The notes beneath the pieces were generated by a model, which saw nothing but the letters and a program-made list of their open reading frames with translations, did not search any database and was not told the origin of the DNA. DNA of 64,000 nucleotides from Hyphomicrobiales bacterium. Its GTDB lineage: Bacteria; Pseudomonadota; Alphaproteobacteria; Rhizobiales; Rhizobiaceae. The translations under genes and the position numbers were made by a program. Each line of letters starts with the position of its first letter. The stretch's first letter is position 1. The DNA lies in assembly GCA_900467185.1 (NCBI GenBank), contig UBPA01000014.1, positions 62,001 to 126,000 on the forward strand. Reading direction: 5' to 3'. Below are positions 18,170 through 27,022 of the stretch, piece after piece.

Positions 18170-19684
18170 ATGTCCGTCAGTCTATCCGGAATTGTCATGC
18201 AATATCCCGGCACGCGCGCGCTCGACAATGTCTCCGTCGATTTCCGGTTTACGGAAGTCCACGGGCTGATCGGCGAAAACGGTGCGGGCAAGACGACGCT
18301 CGTCAGCATATTGGGCGGCAGCAAGCAGCCGACGGGCGGTGGCATTTCCATCGACAGCCAGCCCGTCACGCTGCACAATCCGGGCGACGCGCTGCGCAAG
18401 GGCATCGCCCATGTCTCGCAGGAGGGTAGCCTCGTGCCGGGCCTGAGCAGCGCGCAGAACATCCTGCTGGGCGACGAGCCGAAGCTGGGTTTCGGGATCA
18501 TCCGCAAGGCGAAATTGCGCCAGCGCGCCCGGGATCTTCTGACCCGCTGGTTTCCGCAGCTGGAGATCGACCTCGACGCGTCCGTCGAGAGCCTGCCCAT
18601 GGCCGACCAGAAGGTGATCGAGATCGTCCGGGCGCTGCGTGGCGATATCCGCCTGCTCATTCTGGACGAACCGACCGCGACCCTTCCCGCCCGCGAAAAG
18701 GAGAGCCTCTGGGGCATCATCCGGACGCTGCCCTCGAAGGGCGTCGGCATCGTTCTGATCAGCCACTTCCTCTCGGAAATCAAGGCGCTCAGCGACCGCG
18801 TGACCGTGCTGCGCGACGGGCGGCACATTGCCACCCTTGCGGCCGACGAAACCAGCGAGGCCCAACTGATCGACATGATGCTGCAGCGCTCCGGCAAGAC
18901 AGCGTCGACGGCTGCCGCTCCCGAAAAGCCGCGGATGTCGGGCGAGACGGTGCTCGACATCCGCGACTGGAGAGCCGGCAATGTGCGGGTGAAGGACTTT
19001 TCGGTCCGCGCCGGCGAAATCGTCGGGCTCATCGGCCTCACCGGCGCCGGACATTTCGGGTTCGCCCGCGCCCTTTATACCGGAACGGGCGCCGTGGCCG
19101 AGACCTACCGGCTTTGCGGCGAGGATCTGAAGACGGTGGATGCGCGCACCCTGCAGCGCAAGGGCGTCGCCTTCATTCCCGACCAGCGCATGGAAAACGC
19201 GCTGATCGGCGACTGGGACGTGCGCGAAAACCTCGCCATGGTGCATCCCGACCACGGTGCCTTCCGTTCCACGGGCGTGATTTCGCCGGCGCGCGAAGGC
19301 CGCGAGGCCAATGCCATCATGAAGCTTCTCAACGTGAAGGCGCATTCGCATAGCCAAATGATCAAGGATCTGAGCGGCGGCAACAAGCAGAAGGTGTCCA
19401 TCGGCAAATGGCTCTACGGCGCCGGAGACCGCTATCGCCTGATGATCTTCGTCGAACCGACCGAAGGCGTCGATATCGGCGCCAAACGCGAGATCCATGC
19501 CCATCTGCGCCGGCTTGCGGGCCAGGGGGCGGCGATCGTCGTCGCCTCGTCGGACCTGCTGGAAATCGCCGATATCGCCGACCGTGTCGTCCCCTTCGTC
19601 AATGGCGAGGCGTCCCCCGGCCTCCCTCGCCCGGACTTTTCCGAAGCCCGTTTCATTTCCGCCATGGCAGGAGTTTCCCCATGA
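18170..19684 (+). CDS. Ribose-type ABC importer ATPase (two ABC domains)
   Basis: A 504-residue RbsA-like ATPase. Domain 1 has Walker A GENGAGKTT, Q-loop HVSQEGSL, the region SLPMADQKVIEIVRAL in place of a canonical signature, and Walker B LLILDEPTATLP. Domain 2 has a degenerate Walker A (GLTGAGHFGF), signature LSGGNKQKVSIGKW and the segment LMIFVEPTEGVDIGA. Val sits where the Walker B Asp is normally found, so domain 2 may bind or hydrolyse ATP poorly. The ATG at 18170 follows AAGGAGAAGGG. The stop overlaps the permease start (ATGA). Confidence 0.9.
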   Translation: MSVSLSGIVMQYPGTRALDNVSVDFRFTEVHGLIGENGAGKTTLVSILGGSKQPTGGGISIDSQPVTLHNPGDALRKGIAHVSQEGSLVPGLSSAQNILLGDEPKLGFGIIRKAKLRQRARDLLTRWFPQLEIDLDASVESLPMADQKVIEIVRALRGDIRLLILDEPTATLPAREKESLWGIIRTLPSKGVGIVLISHFLSEIKALSDRVTVLRDGRHIATLAADETSEAQLIDMMLQRSGKTASTAAAPEKPRMSGETVLDIRDWRAGNVRVKDFSVRAGEIVGLIGLTGAGHFGFARALYTGTGAVAETYRLCGEDLKTVDARTLQRKGVAFIPDQRMENALIGDWDVRENLAMVHPDHGAFRSTGVISPAREGREANAIMKLLNVKAHSHSQMIKDLSGGNKQKVSIGKWLYGAGDRYRLMIFVEPTEGVDIGAKREIHAHLRRLAGQGAAIVVASSDLLEIADIADRVVPFVNGEASPGLPRPDFSEARFISAMAGVSP

Positions 19685-20682
19685 TCGCCGAATCCCCCGT
19701 CTCATCCAAGGCCGTGCGTCCGGGTGCTGCCGCTTCCGGCACCGTGCGCCGCGACTGGATGCTGAAATACAGCACGTTGTTTGCGCTCATCCTGCTCTTT
19801 GTCGCCTTCGCGCTGACGGTCGACCGGTTTCTCACCACCTCCAATCTGCTCAACATCATCCAGCAGATCTCGATGCTGACCATCGTCGGCGCGGGCCTCA
19901 CCTTCGGCTTCGCCGCCCGCGAGATGGATCTGTCCGTCGGCTACATGGTTGGCCTTGCCGGTATTCTGGTGCCGCTGCTGTTGATCTCCGGCGTGTCGCT
20001 GCCGTTGGCGCTTCTGGCCGGCATCGGCGCGGGCCTTGCGGTCGGCGCGGTCAATTCGGCGCTGGTGACGCTGGTCGGCGTGCCATCGCTGATCGCGACG
20101 CTTGCCACGGGATCGATCCTTTACGGCATCAACTTCCTGATGACCGGCGGCCGCGCCATCTATGGCGGCTTGCCCGATACCTATCTGTTCCTCGGTCAGG
20201 GCCAGTTGCTCGGCATTCCCGTGCTCGCCTATTTCATGGTGGCCTTCGTGGTGCTGGCCTGGTTCCTGATGGAGCGCACCATTTTCGGCCGCTACATCTA
20301 TGCGGTGGGCGGCAATCTCAAGGCTGCCGAACTTTCGGGCGTCAACGGCCGCTTCTACCGCGCCGCCGCCATGATCGTCTGCAGCGTGTTTGCGGGCATT
20401 GCCGGCGCGCTGCTGGCCGCCCGTCTCGGCTCCGGCCAGCCCAATGCCGGGGAGCGCTACCTGCTCGACGGCCTCGCCACCGTGTTCATCGGCATGACCA
20501 TGTTCCGGCCGGGCACGGCGACCATCACCGGCACCTTCTTCGGGGCGCTGTTCATCGGCGTCATCAACAACGGGCTCAACCTCATCGGCATGGACACCTA
20601 CATCCAGAGCATCGTGAAGGGCCTCATCATCCTGATTGCGGTGGCCATCGTTTCCCGCACCACCAAGCTCAAGCTTCTCTGA
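19681..20682 (+). CDS. Ribose-type ABC importer permease
   Basis: A 333-residue RbsC-like permease with eight or more hydrophobic helices. Landmarks are AAREMDLSVGYMVGLAG (family GGIDLSVG region), IYAVGGNLKAAELSGVN, TVFIGMTMFRPG and GVINNGLNLIGMDTYIQ. The start overlaps the ATPase stop by 4 bp, and the dehydrogenase E1 alpha gene follows 19 bp later. Importer and catabolic enzymes therefore lie in one long operon that apparently runs to 27778. Confidence 0.9.
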   Translation: MIAESPVSSKAVRPGAAASGTVRRDWMLKYSTLFALILLFVAFALTVDRFLTTSNLLNIIQQISMLTIVGAGLTFGFAAREMDLSVGYMVGLAGILVPLLLISGVSLPLALLAGIGAGLAVGAVNSALVTLVGVPSLIATLATGSILYGINFLMTGGRAIYGGLPDTYLFLGQGQLLGIPVLAYFMVAFVVLAWFLMERTIFGRYIYAVGGNLKAAELSGVNGRFYRAAAMIVCSVFAGIAGALLAARLGSGQPNAGERYLLDGLATVFIGMTMFRPGTATITGTFFGALFIGVINNGLNLIGMDTYIQSIVKGLIILIAVAIVSRTTKLKLL

Positions 20683-20701
20683 GATCGAGGACGGCATATC
20701 C

Positions 20702-21769
20702 ATGACCATCGAAACCGAACGGCAAGGCGGCGGCAGTGCTGCGCCCGCGCCCGCAAACTCCAATCTGCTGGATCTCTACCGCACCATGCGGCGCATCCGC
20801 ACCTTCGAGGAGCGCGTCGGCGAACTCTTCATTCGCGGCCAGTCGGCCGGCTCCATGCTGCATCTGTCGATCGGCGAGGAATCCACCGCCGCCGGCGTCT
20901 GCGACGCCATGCAGCCCCAGGACACCTTCACCACCCATCATCGCGGCCACGGCATCTTTCTGGCGCGCGGCGCCGATCCGAAACAGATGATGGCGGAAAT
21001 CGGCGGCAAGGAAACCGGCTATTGCAAGGGCAAGGGCGGTTCGATGCACATCGCCGATATGGCGCTCGGACATCTGGGTGCGAACGCCATCGTCGGCGGC
21101 GGCATTCCGGCTGTGGTCGGGGCCGGCCTGTCGTCCAAATATTTCAAGAAAGGGTCCGTCTCCATCGCCTTCTTCGGTGACGGCGCGATGCAGCAGGGCA
21201 TTCTCTACGAGAGCATGAACATGGCCGCACTCTGGGATCTGCCGGTGCTGTTCGTCTGTATCAACAATCAGTACGGCATGGGCACGCGCGTCGATCAGGC
21301 CACCCGCAACACGGCGTTCGACGAGCGTGCGAGGGCCTTCGGGCTGAACGGCGCGGTGGTGGACGGGCTCGATGTCGAGGCTGTGCAGTCGACCGCCCGC
21401 TGGCTGGTGGACGACGCGCGCGCGGGCAAGCCCGGCTTTCTCTCCATCGATGTCTACCGCTTCTTCGGCCATGCCCGCATGGACAAGAGCCCCTACCGGC
21501 TGGAGGACGAGGAGCTGGAAGGCCGAAAGAAGGACCCGGTGCGCTTTGCCCGCGACCGCCTGATCGAGACCGGTCTGGAGAAGGAAGGCGCGCTCGACGA
21601 GCTCGACAAAACCATCGCCGCCGAAATGGACGCCACCATCGATTTCTCCGTCGAGTCCACGGCGCCGCCGCTCAGCTCCATGTTCCGCGACGTCTATGCG
21701 ATCGGCGAGCCGGAACCGGAACCCGTCAGAACCCGCATCGACCGCGTACTTGCCAGGGATGAAGCATGA
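20702..21769 (+). CDS. Thiamine-diphosphate dehydrogenase E1 alpha (AcoA/PdhA type)
   Basis: A 355-residue E1 alpha subunit of a 2-oxoacid or acetoin dehydrogenase complex. It shows LYRTMRRIRTFEERV at the start, then HHRGHGIFLARGADP, GKGGSMHIAD and the thiamine diphosphate motif GDGAMQQGILYESMN...NNQYG. Together with the E1 beta and hydrolase-type E2 that follow, it looks like the acetoin dehydrogenase AcoABC rather than pyruvate dehydrogenase. The ATG at 20702 was chosen over an upstream start inside the permease gene. An acyloin-like substrate derived from a sugar is the best guess. The stop overlaps E1 beta by 4 bp. Confidence 0.9.
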   Translation: MTIETERQGGGSAAPAPANSNLLDLYRTMRRIRTFEERVGELFIRGQSAGSMLHLSIGEESTAAGVCDAMQPQDTFTTHHRGHGIFLARGADPKQMMAEIGGKETGYCKGKGGSMHIADMALGHLGANAIVGGGIPAVVGAGLSSKYFKKGSVSIAFFGDGAMQQGILYESMNMAALWDLPVLFVCINNQYGMGTRVDQATRNTAFDERARAFGLNGAVVDGLDVEAVQSTARWLVDDARAGKPGFLSIDVYRFFGHARMDKSPYRLEDEELEGRKKDPVRFARDRLIETGLEKEGALDELDKTIAAEMDATIDFSVESTAPPLSSMFRDVYAIGEPEPEPVRTRIDRVLARDEA

Positions 21770-22743
21770 TGACCGCCATGACCTACAGAGACGCGCTGCG
21801 CAAGGCGCTGGACGACGCCATGACGGAGGACGCATCCATCGTCGTCATCGGCGAGGAAGTCGGCCGCTATGGCGGCGCCTACGGCGTCACCAAGGATCTG
21901 ATCAAGACGCATGGCGCGGACCGGCTGATCGATACGCCGATCTCGGAGCCGGCCATCATCGGCACGGCGGTCGGCGCGGCCATGACGGGCCTGCGGCCCG
22001 TGGCCGAGCTGATGTATATCGACTTTCTCGGCATGACCATGGACCAGCTCGCCAATCAGGCGGCGAAGATCCGCTATATGTTCGGCGGCCAGATCGGCGT
22101 GCCGATGGTGCTGCGCACGCAGGGCGGCACGGGCCGCTCGGCGGGCGCGCAACATTCGCAGAGCCTCGAAGCCTGGGTGATGCACACGCCGGGCCTGCGG
22201 CTGGCCATGCCGGCAACCGTGGCGGACGCCTATCATCTGCTGCGCCAGAGCCTGACCAAGCCCGATCCGGTCGTGTTCATCGAGCACAAGGCGCTCTACA
22301 CCCGCAAGGAAGAGGTGGATCTCGACGCCAAACCTCTGCCGTGGGGTAAGGCGGCCGTTCGCCGCGACGGCAAGGACCTCGTCATCATCACCTATTCGCG
22401 TCAGGTGCACTACGCGATGGAGGCTGCCGAAGCCCTCTCGAAGAAGGGCATCGAGGCGACCGTGATCGATCTTCGCACGCTCAATCCGCTCGATTTCGAT
22501 ACGGTGCGCACGCATGTGAAACGCGTCGGCAAGGCGATGGTGGTGACGGAGGCGGTCATGACATCCGGCGTCGCCGCCGAGCTGTCCGCCCGCATCACCG
22601 AGGAATGCTTCGATTTCCTCGAACAGCCGGTCGTGCGCGTGGCGGGCGAGGACATCCCGATCTCCGTCTCGCAGGATCTGGAGACCAACAGCGTTCCCAC
22701 CGCCGCCCTGATCGCCGACACTGCCGAGAGAATGGTGCGATGA
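21766..22743 (+). CDS. Thiamine-diphosphate dehydrogenase E1 beta (AcoB/PdhB type)
   Basis: A 325-residue E1 beta subunit. Family landmarks are TYRDALRKALDDAM, VVIGEEVGRYGGAYGVTK, DTPISEPAIIGTAVGAAMTG, LRTQGGTGRSAGAQHSQSLE, DLRTLNPLDFDTV and the C-terminal VAGEDIPISVSQDLE. It pairs with E1 alpha to decarboxylate or cleave the substrate and pass an acyl group to the lipoyl arm. ATGA overlaps on both sides suggest coupled translation with E1 alpha and E2. Confidence 0.92.
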   Translation: MMTAMTYRDALRKALDDAMTEDASIVVIGEEVGRYGGAYGVTKDLIKTHGADRLIDTPISEPAIIGTAVGAAMTGLRPVAELMYIDFLGMTMDQLANQAAKIRYMFGGQIGVPMVLRTQGGTGRSAGAQHSQSLEAWVMHTPGLRLAMPATVADAYHLLRQSLTKPDPVVFIEHKALYTRKEEVDLDAKPLPWGKAAVRRDGKDLVIITYSRQVHYAMEAAEALSKKGIEATVIDLRTLNPLDFDTVRTHVKRVGKAMVVTEAVMTSGVAAELSARITEECFDFLEQPVVRVAGEDIPISVSQDLETNSVPTAALIADTAERMVR

Positions 22744-24332
22744 CAGAACGCATTCTGAAGATGCCGCGCCTCGGCGAGACCATGGACGAAGGAAAGGTCG
22801 TCGGCTGGCTGATCCAGCCCGGCGACGCCTTCAAGCGTGGCGATCCGATCATCGAAATCGAGACCGACAAGACCATCGCCGAATTTCCAGCGCTCGGCGA
22901 CGGCACGCTGCACAACATCATCGCCGTCGTCGGCGAGACGGTGGAGGTCGGCCAGCCGCTTGCCCGCATCGATATCGGCATCGGCCCGGACTGGACCGCC
23001 GAGGATGGCGAGACGCCCGCCGAAGACCCCGCTGCTCCTGCATCCGCTTCGGGTCTGGTGGAGACCGATCTCGACATGCCGCGTCTTGGCGAGACGATGG
23101 ACGAAGGTCGCGTCGCCAAATGGCTGAAGGCGCCCGGCGACAGCTTCGTACGCGGCGAGGCCATCATCGAGATCGAGACCGACAAGACCATTGCCGAGTT
23201 TCCCGCGCTGATGGACGGAACCCTCGTGTCCATCCTGCGGGGGGACGGCGCGATGGTCACGGTTGGCGAGCCCATTGCCCGCATTGCCATTGCGGCATCG
23301 GATGCGCCGGAGACGAAAGCGGTCGAGGTCGAAGCACCGGTTGCCGTTGCCATCGCCGCTCCTGTGCAAGCCAATATCCGGCAGCGCGCCAGTGGCGAAC
23401 CCGTCCGCGCGACACCGGTGGCGCGTCGTCTGGCGCGCCTGCATGGCGTAGATCTCCAGACCATTGCCGGCACCGGGCGTCGGGCGCGGGTGGAAAAAGC
23501 CGATGTGCTTGCCACCCTCTCCGACACACCGCGGCCAGGCGGCAAGGCGCCGGACGGTGTGCTGTTCGCAGACCTGCCACGCGGCCGCATGGCCTATCTC
23601 GACACCGGCGCATCGGCCGGCCGCACGCTGCTTCTGCTGCACGGATTTGCGGGCGACCGCACCACATGGGCGGCCATCGTCTCCGGTCTGAAGCGGGCCG
23701 GACATCGCGTGCTCGTCCCCGATCTCCCCGGTCACGGACTGACAGAGATCGCGGCATCCGGCGCGGCCGATCTGTCCGCCGATCTCGCCGCATTTCTCCA
23801 GCGCATCGCCCCGTCCGGTCCGGTCGATATCGTCGCGCATTCGCTCGGCTGCGTGGCCGCCGTGGATTTCGCGGTGACGGCAACGGATCGCCTGGGGTCG
23901 CTGACGCTTCTGGCTCCTGCGGGTCTCGGACCCGAGATCGACGGCGATTTCGTCCATGGCATGGCGCGGGCGACGGTGGCAGGCGAAGTGTCGCATCTCC
24001 TGCGGCGGCTGTCGGTCAACCCTGTCCAGCTCTCGGACGGCGCGCTTGCCGCCTTGGCAGCGGATCTCGGCCGGGGGCGCCTGGCGGCACTTGCCAGCGC
24101 GATCGCCGGTCCATCCGGTCAGAAAGTGGACAGCCTTGCCAAGCTCGAGACGGTTGCGGCCAGCGTCGAGACCCGCGTGATCGTCGGCCTGGACGATCGC
24201 ATCATCCCGTGGCGGCATGTGACATCCGTCTCGCCGCGTGTCGCCGTCCATTTCCTGTCCCGATCCGGCCATATGCCGCAATGGGACCAGCCGAAGGATG
24301 TGCTCGATATCCTTCTTTCGAAGAAAGCATGA
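22740..24332 (+). CDS. Acyltransferase E2 with two lipoyl domains and an alpha/beta-hydrolase domain (AcoC-like)
   Basis: A 530-residue modular E2. Lipoyl domain 1 spans about residues 1-80 (lipoyl Lys44 in IETDKT) and lipoyl domain 2 about 108-185 (Lys149). A peripheral subunit-binding domain follows (TPVARRLARLHGVDLQTI, about 222-258). The C-terminal half is an alpha/beta-hydrolase, with LLLHGFAGD, a nucleophile elbow AHSLG (Ser368) and RSGHMPQWD (His511), not the usual catalytic E2 core with its HxxxD motif. Acetoin dehydrogenase E2 (AcoC) has this hydrolase fold; two lipoyl domains are more than I recall for AcoC. No E3 gene is nearby, so lipoamide dehydrogenase must come from elsewhere. 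Confidence 0.9.
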   Translation: MTERILKMPRLGETMDEGKVVGWLIQPGDAFKRGDPIIEIETDKTIAEFPALGDGTLHNIIAVVGETVEVGQPLARIDIGIGPDWTAEDGETPAEDPAAPASASGLVETDLDMPRLGETMDEGRVAKWLKAPGDSFVRGEAIIEIETDKTIAEFPALMDGTLVSILRGDGAMVTVGEPIARIAIAASDAPETKAVEVEAPVAVAIAAPVQANIRQRASGEPVRATPVARRLARLHGVDLQTIAGTGRRARVEKADVLATLSDTPRPGGKAPDGVLFADLPRGRMAYLDTGASAGRTLLLLHGFAGDRTTWAAIVSGLKRAGHRVLVPDLPGHGLTEIAASGAADLSADLAAFLQRIAPSGPVDIVAHSLGCVAAVDFAVTATDRLGSLTLLAPAGLGPEIDGDFVHGMARATVAGEVSHLLRRLSVNPVQLSDGALAALAADLGRGRLAALASAIAGPSGQKVDSLAKLETVAASVETRVIVGLDDRIIPWRHVTSVSPRVAVHFLSRSGHMPQWDQPKDVLDILLSKKA

Positions 24333-24341
24333 GGTCAGTCG

Positions 24342-24677
24342 ATGAGCACTGCAACGGACACTCTGAAGGACGCCCAGCGGCGGATCGGCACTTTCGCCAA
24401 AGCCAGCCCCGATCTGTTCGGCGGCTTTGCCCGCATCAGCAAGGTGGCGACGACGGCCGGCGCGTTCTCGCCGGCGCAGCGCGAGCTGATCGCGGTCGCC
24501 ATCGCCGTCTCCAAGGGATGCGAGGACTGCATCGTCTATCACGTCGATGCCGCGATACGGCATGGGGCCACCGAGGCGGAGCTGGTGGAAGCGCTTGAGG
24601 TCGCTGTGGAAATGGGGGGCGGCCCTGCGGTGATGTATGGCGCGAAGGCGCTGGAAATCCTCAGGGCGCTGCAGTAA
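24342..24677 (+). CDS. AhpD-like carboxymuconolactone decarboxylase-family protein
   Basis: A 111-residue all-helical protein of the CMD/AhpD fold. The redox motif is C60-E-D-C63 with His67 (CEDCIVYH), as in AhpD proteins that reduce disulfides through a lipoylated E2 partner. It starts 9 bp after the stop of the lipoyl E2 gene. In mycobacteria AhpD draws electrons from lipoylated dihydrolipoamide acyltransferase, so a functional link to this E2, as a lipoyl reductase or oxidant-defence partner, is plausible. Co-transcribed with the dehydrogenase genes. Confidence 0.88.
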   Translation: MSTATDTLKDAQRRIGTFAKASPDLFGGFARISKVATTAGAFSPAQRELIAVAIAVSKGCEDCIVYHVDAAIRHGATEAELVEALEVAVEMGGGPAVMYGAKALEILRALQ

Positions 24678-24725
24678 CGGAAAAGGTCTGCCGCTCTGGA
24701 GGGATCGGCAGGGAGGAGAACATCG

Positions 24726-26234
24726 ATGGCCTATTTTCTGACGGCGGACGGCGGCACGGAAAGCCTGCGCGCCCGCGTTTACGATCTGTCCGGCACCTGC
24801 CTCGGCAGTGTCGCCGTTCCCTACGAGACGACGTTTTCGAGCGGCGCGCGCGCCGAGCAGAACCCGGAGGACTGGTGGCGTGCCTTCGTGGCCGCATCCC
24901 GGCAGGCCATCGCCGAAAGCCGGGTCGATCCGGCGGCGATCGACTCCATCTGCCTGGCGACGACCAGTTGCACGGTGGTGGCGCTGGACAATGACGGCCG
25001 GGCGTTGCGTCCCGCCATCATCTGGATGGATGTCCGCGCCCATGCGGAGGCCGATGCGGTGCTGGCGACCGGCGATGGCGCGCTGATCACCAATGGCGGC
25101 GGCGAGGGGCCCGTCTCGGCCGAATGGATGATCCCGAAGGCCTTGTGGATCGCCCGCAACGAGCCGGAGATCTTCAGGGCAGCGCACACGATCTGCGAGT
25201 ATCAGGATTTCATGACGCTGCGGCTGACGGGCGAGCGGGCCGCGAGCCTCAACAACGTGGCGCTGCGCTGGCACTACCAGACGGATCGCGGCGGATGGGC
25301 GACATCGCTGGTCGAGACGCTGGGCATTCCCGAACTGATGCAGAAATGGCCGCAGCGCGTGGTCGCCCCCGGCGAGGTCGTGGGAACACTGAGCGCCAAA
25401 GCCGCCGATGCGCTGGGACTTCCCGCCACGGTCAAGCTGGTGCAGGGCGGCGCGGATGCGCTGATCGGCATGATCGGTCTTGGCGTGGCGCGTCCGGGGC
25501 AGCTGGCGTTGATCACCGGCTCTTCGCATCTGCAATTCGGCGTCTCGGAGACGCCGCTCAACGCGCCGGGCATCTGGGGCAGTTATCCCGATTGCGTCTA
25601 TCCCAAGCGCTATATCGTCGAAGGCGGGCAGACGTCCACGGGCTCGATCATCGCCTGGCTCGGCCGACTGATGAACGGCACGATGAATCTCGACGAACTG
25701 AACCGCAAGGCCGTGGCCCTGGAGCCCGGCTGCGACGGGCTGATCGTGCAGGATCATTTCCAGGGCAATCGCACCCCCTATACCGATCCGCTGTCGCGCG
25801 GCGCCATCGTCGGCCTGACGCTGGCGCACGAGCCGCATCATATCTTCCGGGCGATCATGGAAGGCATCGGTTTCGGCACCCGCGCCATTCTCGATGCCAT
25901 GGCGGCCGCCGGCTATAGCGGCCGGGAAATCACCGTCGGCGGCGGGGCGGGAGCATCGGATCTCTGGTTGCAGATCCATGCCGACACGGCGAACCTGCCG
26001 GTCTGCGTGCCCGCATCCCGCGACGCACCCTCCGTCGGGTCGGCCGTGCTCGCCGCCCATGGCGCCGGCCATTTCGCCACGATCGACGACGGCATCGCGG
26101 CCATGGTCAGGCCCGGAAAGCGCATCGAGCCGCGTCCGCGCGAAGCCGCCCGCTATAACGAGATCTACCAGCAATACCGGGCGCTCTATCCCGCCTTGAA
26201 ATCCATTCGCGAGATGAGAGGAACCCCGGCATGA
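24726..26234 (+). CDS. FGGY-family carbohydrate kinase
   Basis: A 502-residue sugar kinase of the ribulokinase/xylulokinase superfamily. The N-terminal phosphate loop region reads FLTADGGTESLRARVYD, with the DGGT form in place of DxGT. Other landmarks are ICLATTSCTVVALD, PAIIWMDVRA and KLVQGGADALIGMIG. The C-terminal ATP domain has ITVGGGAGASDLWLQI and DAPSVGSAVLAAHGAG. A GGAGG site precedes the ATG. It presumably phosphorylates the imported ketose or polyol product. The stop overlaps the next SDR start by 4 bp. The exact substrate is unknown. Confidence 0.88.
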   Translation: MAYFLTADGGTESLRARVYDLSGTCLGSVAVPYETTFSSGARAEQNPEDWWRAFVAASRQAIAESRVDPAAIDSICLATTSCTVVALDNDGRALRPAIIWMDVRAHAEADAVLATGDGALITNGGGEGPVSAEWMIPKALWIARNEPEIFRAAHTICEYQDFMTLRLTGERAASLNNVALRWHYQTDRGGWATSLVETLGIPELMQKWPQRVVAPGEVVGTLSAKAADALGLPATVKLVQGGADALIGMIGLGVARPGQLALITGSSHLQFGVSETPLNAPGIWGSYPDCVYPKRYIVEGGQTSTGSIIAWLGRLMNGTMNLDELNRKAVALEPGCDGLIVQDHFQGNRTPYTDPLSRGAIVGLTLAHEPHHIFRAIMEGIGFGTRAILDAMAAAGYSGREITVGGGAGASDLWLQIHADTANLPVCVPASRDAPSVGSAVLAAHGAGHFATIDDGIAAMVRPGKRIEPRPREAARYNEIYQQYRALYPALKSIREMRGTPA

Positions 26235-27004
26235 CGGGCGACGCCGATTTCAGGCTGGACGGCAAGGTGGCGGTGGTCACGGGTGCGGCCCGCGGCATCG
26301 GCCGGGCGGTGGCCGAACGTCTGGCGGCGGCCGGTGCGCATGTGGTGATCGCCGACCGCGACGATGCGGAAGCCGCTCTGACCAGCGCGGCCATCGAACG
26401 ATCGGGCGACAAGGCAAGCGCCCTCCCGCTCGATGTCACCGATCGCGACCAGATTGCCGCGGTGGTCGAGCATCTTGCCGCCGCGCATGGCCGGATCGAC
26501 GTTCTCGTCAACAATGCGGGCATCGTGCGCAATGCACCCGCTGTCGAGATGAGTCTCGACGACTGGCAGTCCGTCATCGACATCGATCTGGGCGGTGTGT
26601 TCCATTGTTCGCAGGCGTTCGGCCGGCGCATGATAGCGGATGGAGGCGGCGCAATCGTCAACATTTCGTCCATCTGCGGCGAGGTCGCGGTCTATCCGCA
26701 GCCGCAGGTGTCCTACAATGCGGCGAAGGCCGGAGTGAACCTTCTGACCAAATCGCTGGCCGTGGAATGGGCGAAACAGGGCGTGCGCGTCAATGCGGTC
26801 GCACCCGGCTATGTCGGCACCGAACTGACGCTGCGGGGCCGCAGCAACGCGGAGTGGTTCGGCACCTGGATGCGCATGACGCCGATGGGTCGGCTTGGCG
26901 AACCACGGGAGATCGCCAATGCGGTTCTTTTTCTCGCCGCCGACGCATCGAGCTATATCACCGGCACGGTGCTGACGGTCGATGGCGGCTATACGGCACT
27001 GTAA
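26231..27004 (+). CDS. Short-chain dehydrogenase/reductase (SDR)
   Basis: A 257-residue classical SDR. It has the NAD(P)-binding motif VTGAARGIGRAVAERL, then VNNAGIVRN, the catalytic Ser in IVNISSICG, and YNAAKAGVN with the Tyr-x3-Lys pair. The end ITGTVLTVDGGYTAL is typical. Asp follows the second beta strand (VIADRDDAE), suggesting NAD preference. Overlapping the kinase gene and followed 18 bp later by a second SDR, it probably interconverts a polyol and a ketose in the same pathway. Confidence 0.9.
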   Translation: MTGDADFRLDGKVAVVTGAARGIGRAVAERLAAAGAHVVIADRDDAEAALTSAAIERSGDKASALPLDVTDRDQIAAVVEHLAAAHGRIDVLVNNAGIVRNAPAVEMSLDDWQSVIDIDLGGVFHCSQAFGRRMIADGGGAIVNISSICGEVAVYPQPQVSYNAAKAGVNLLTKSLAVEWAKQGVRVNAVAPGYVGTELTLRGRSNAEWFGTWMRMTPMGRLGEPREIANAVLFLAADASSYITGTVLTVDGGYTAL

Positions 27005-27022
27005 TCTTGAGGAGGTTGAAAG

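Noticed and set aside
20702-24332. Pyruvate dehydrogenase complex
   Set aside because: The E2 lacks the normal acyltransferase core and has an alpha/beta-hydrolase instead, and the operon context is sugar import, so an AcoABC-like complex is the better call.
22410-26174. A 1254-codon open frame on the minus strand
   Set aside because: It lies antisense to the E1 beta, E2, AhpD-like and kinase genes, all of which have clear family motifs. Its translation is low-complexity Arg/Gly/His/Asp text typical of antisense frames in GC-rich DNA.
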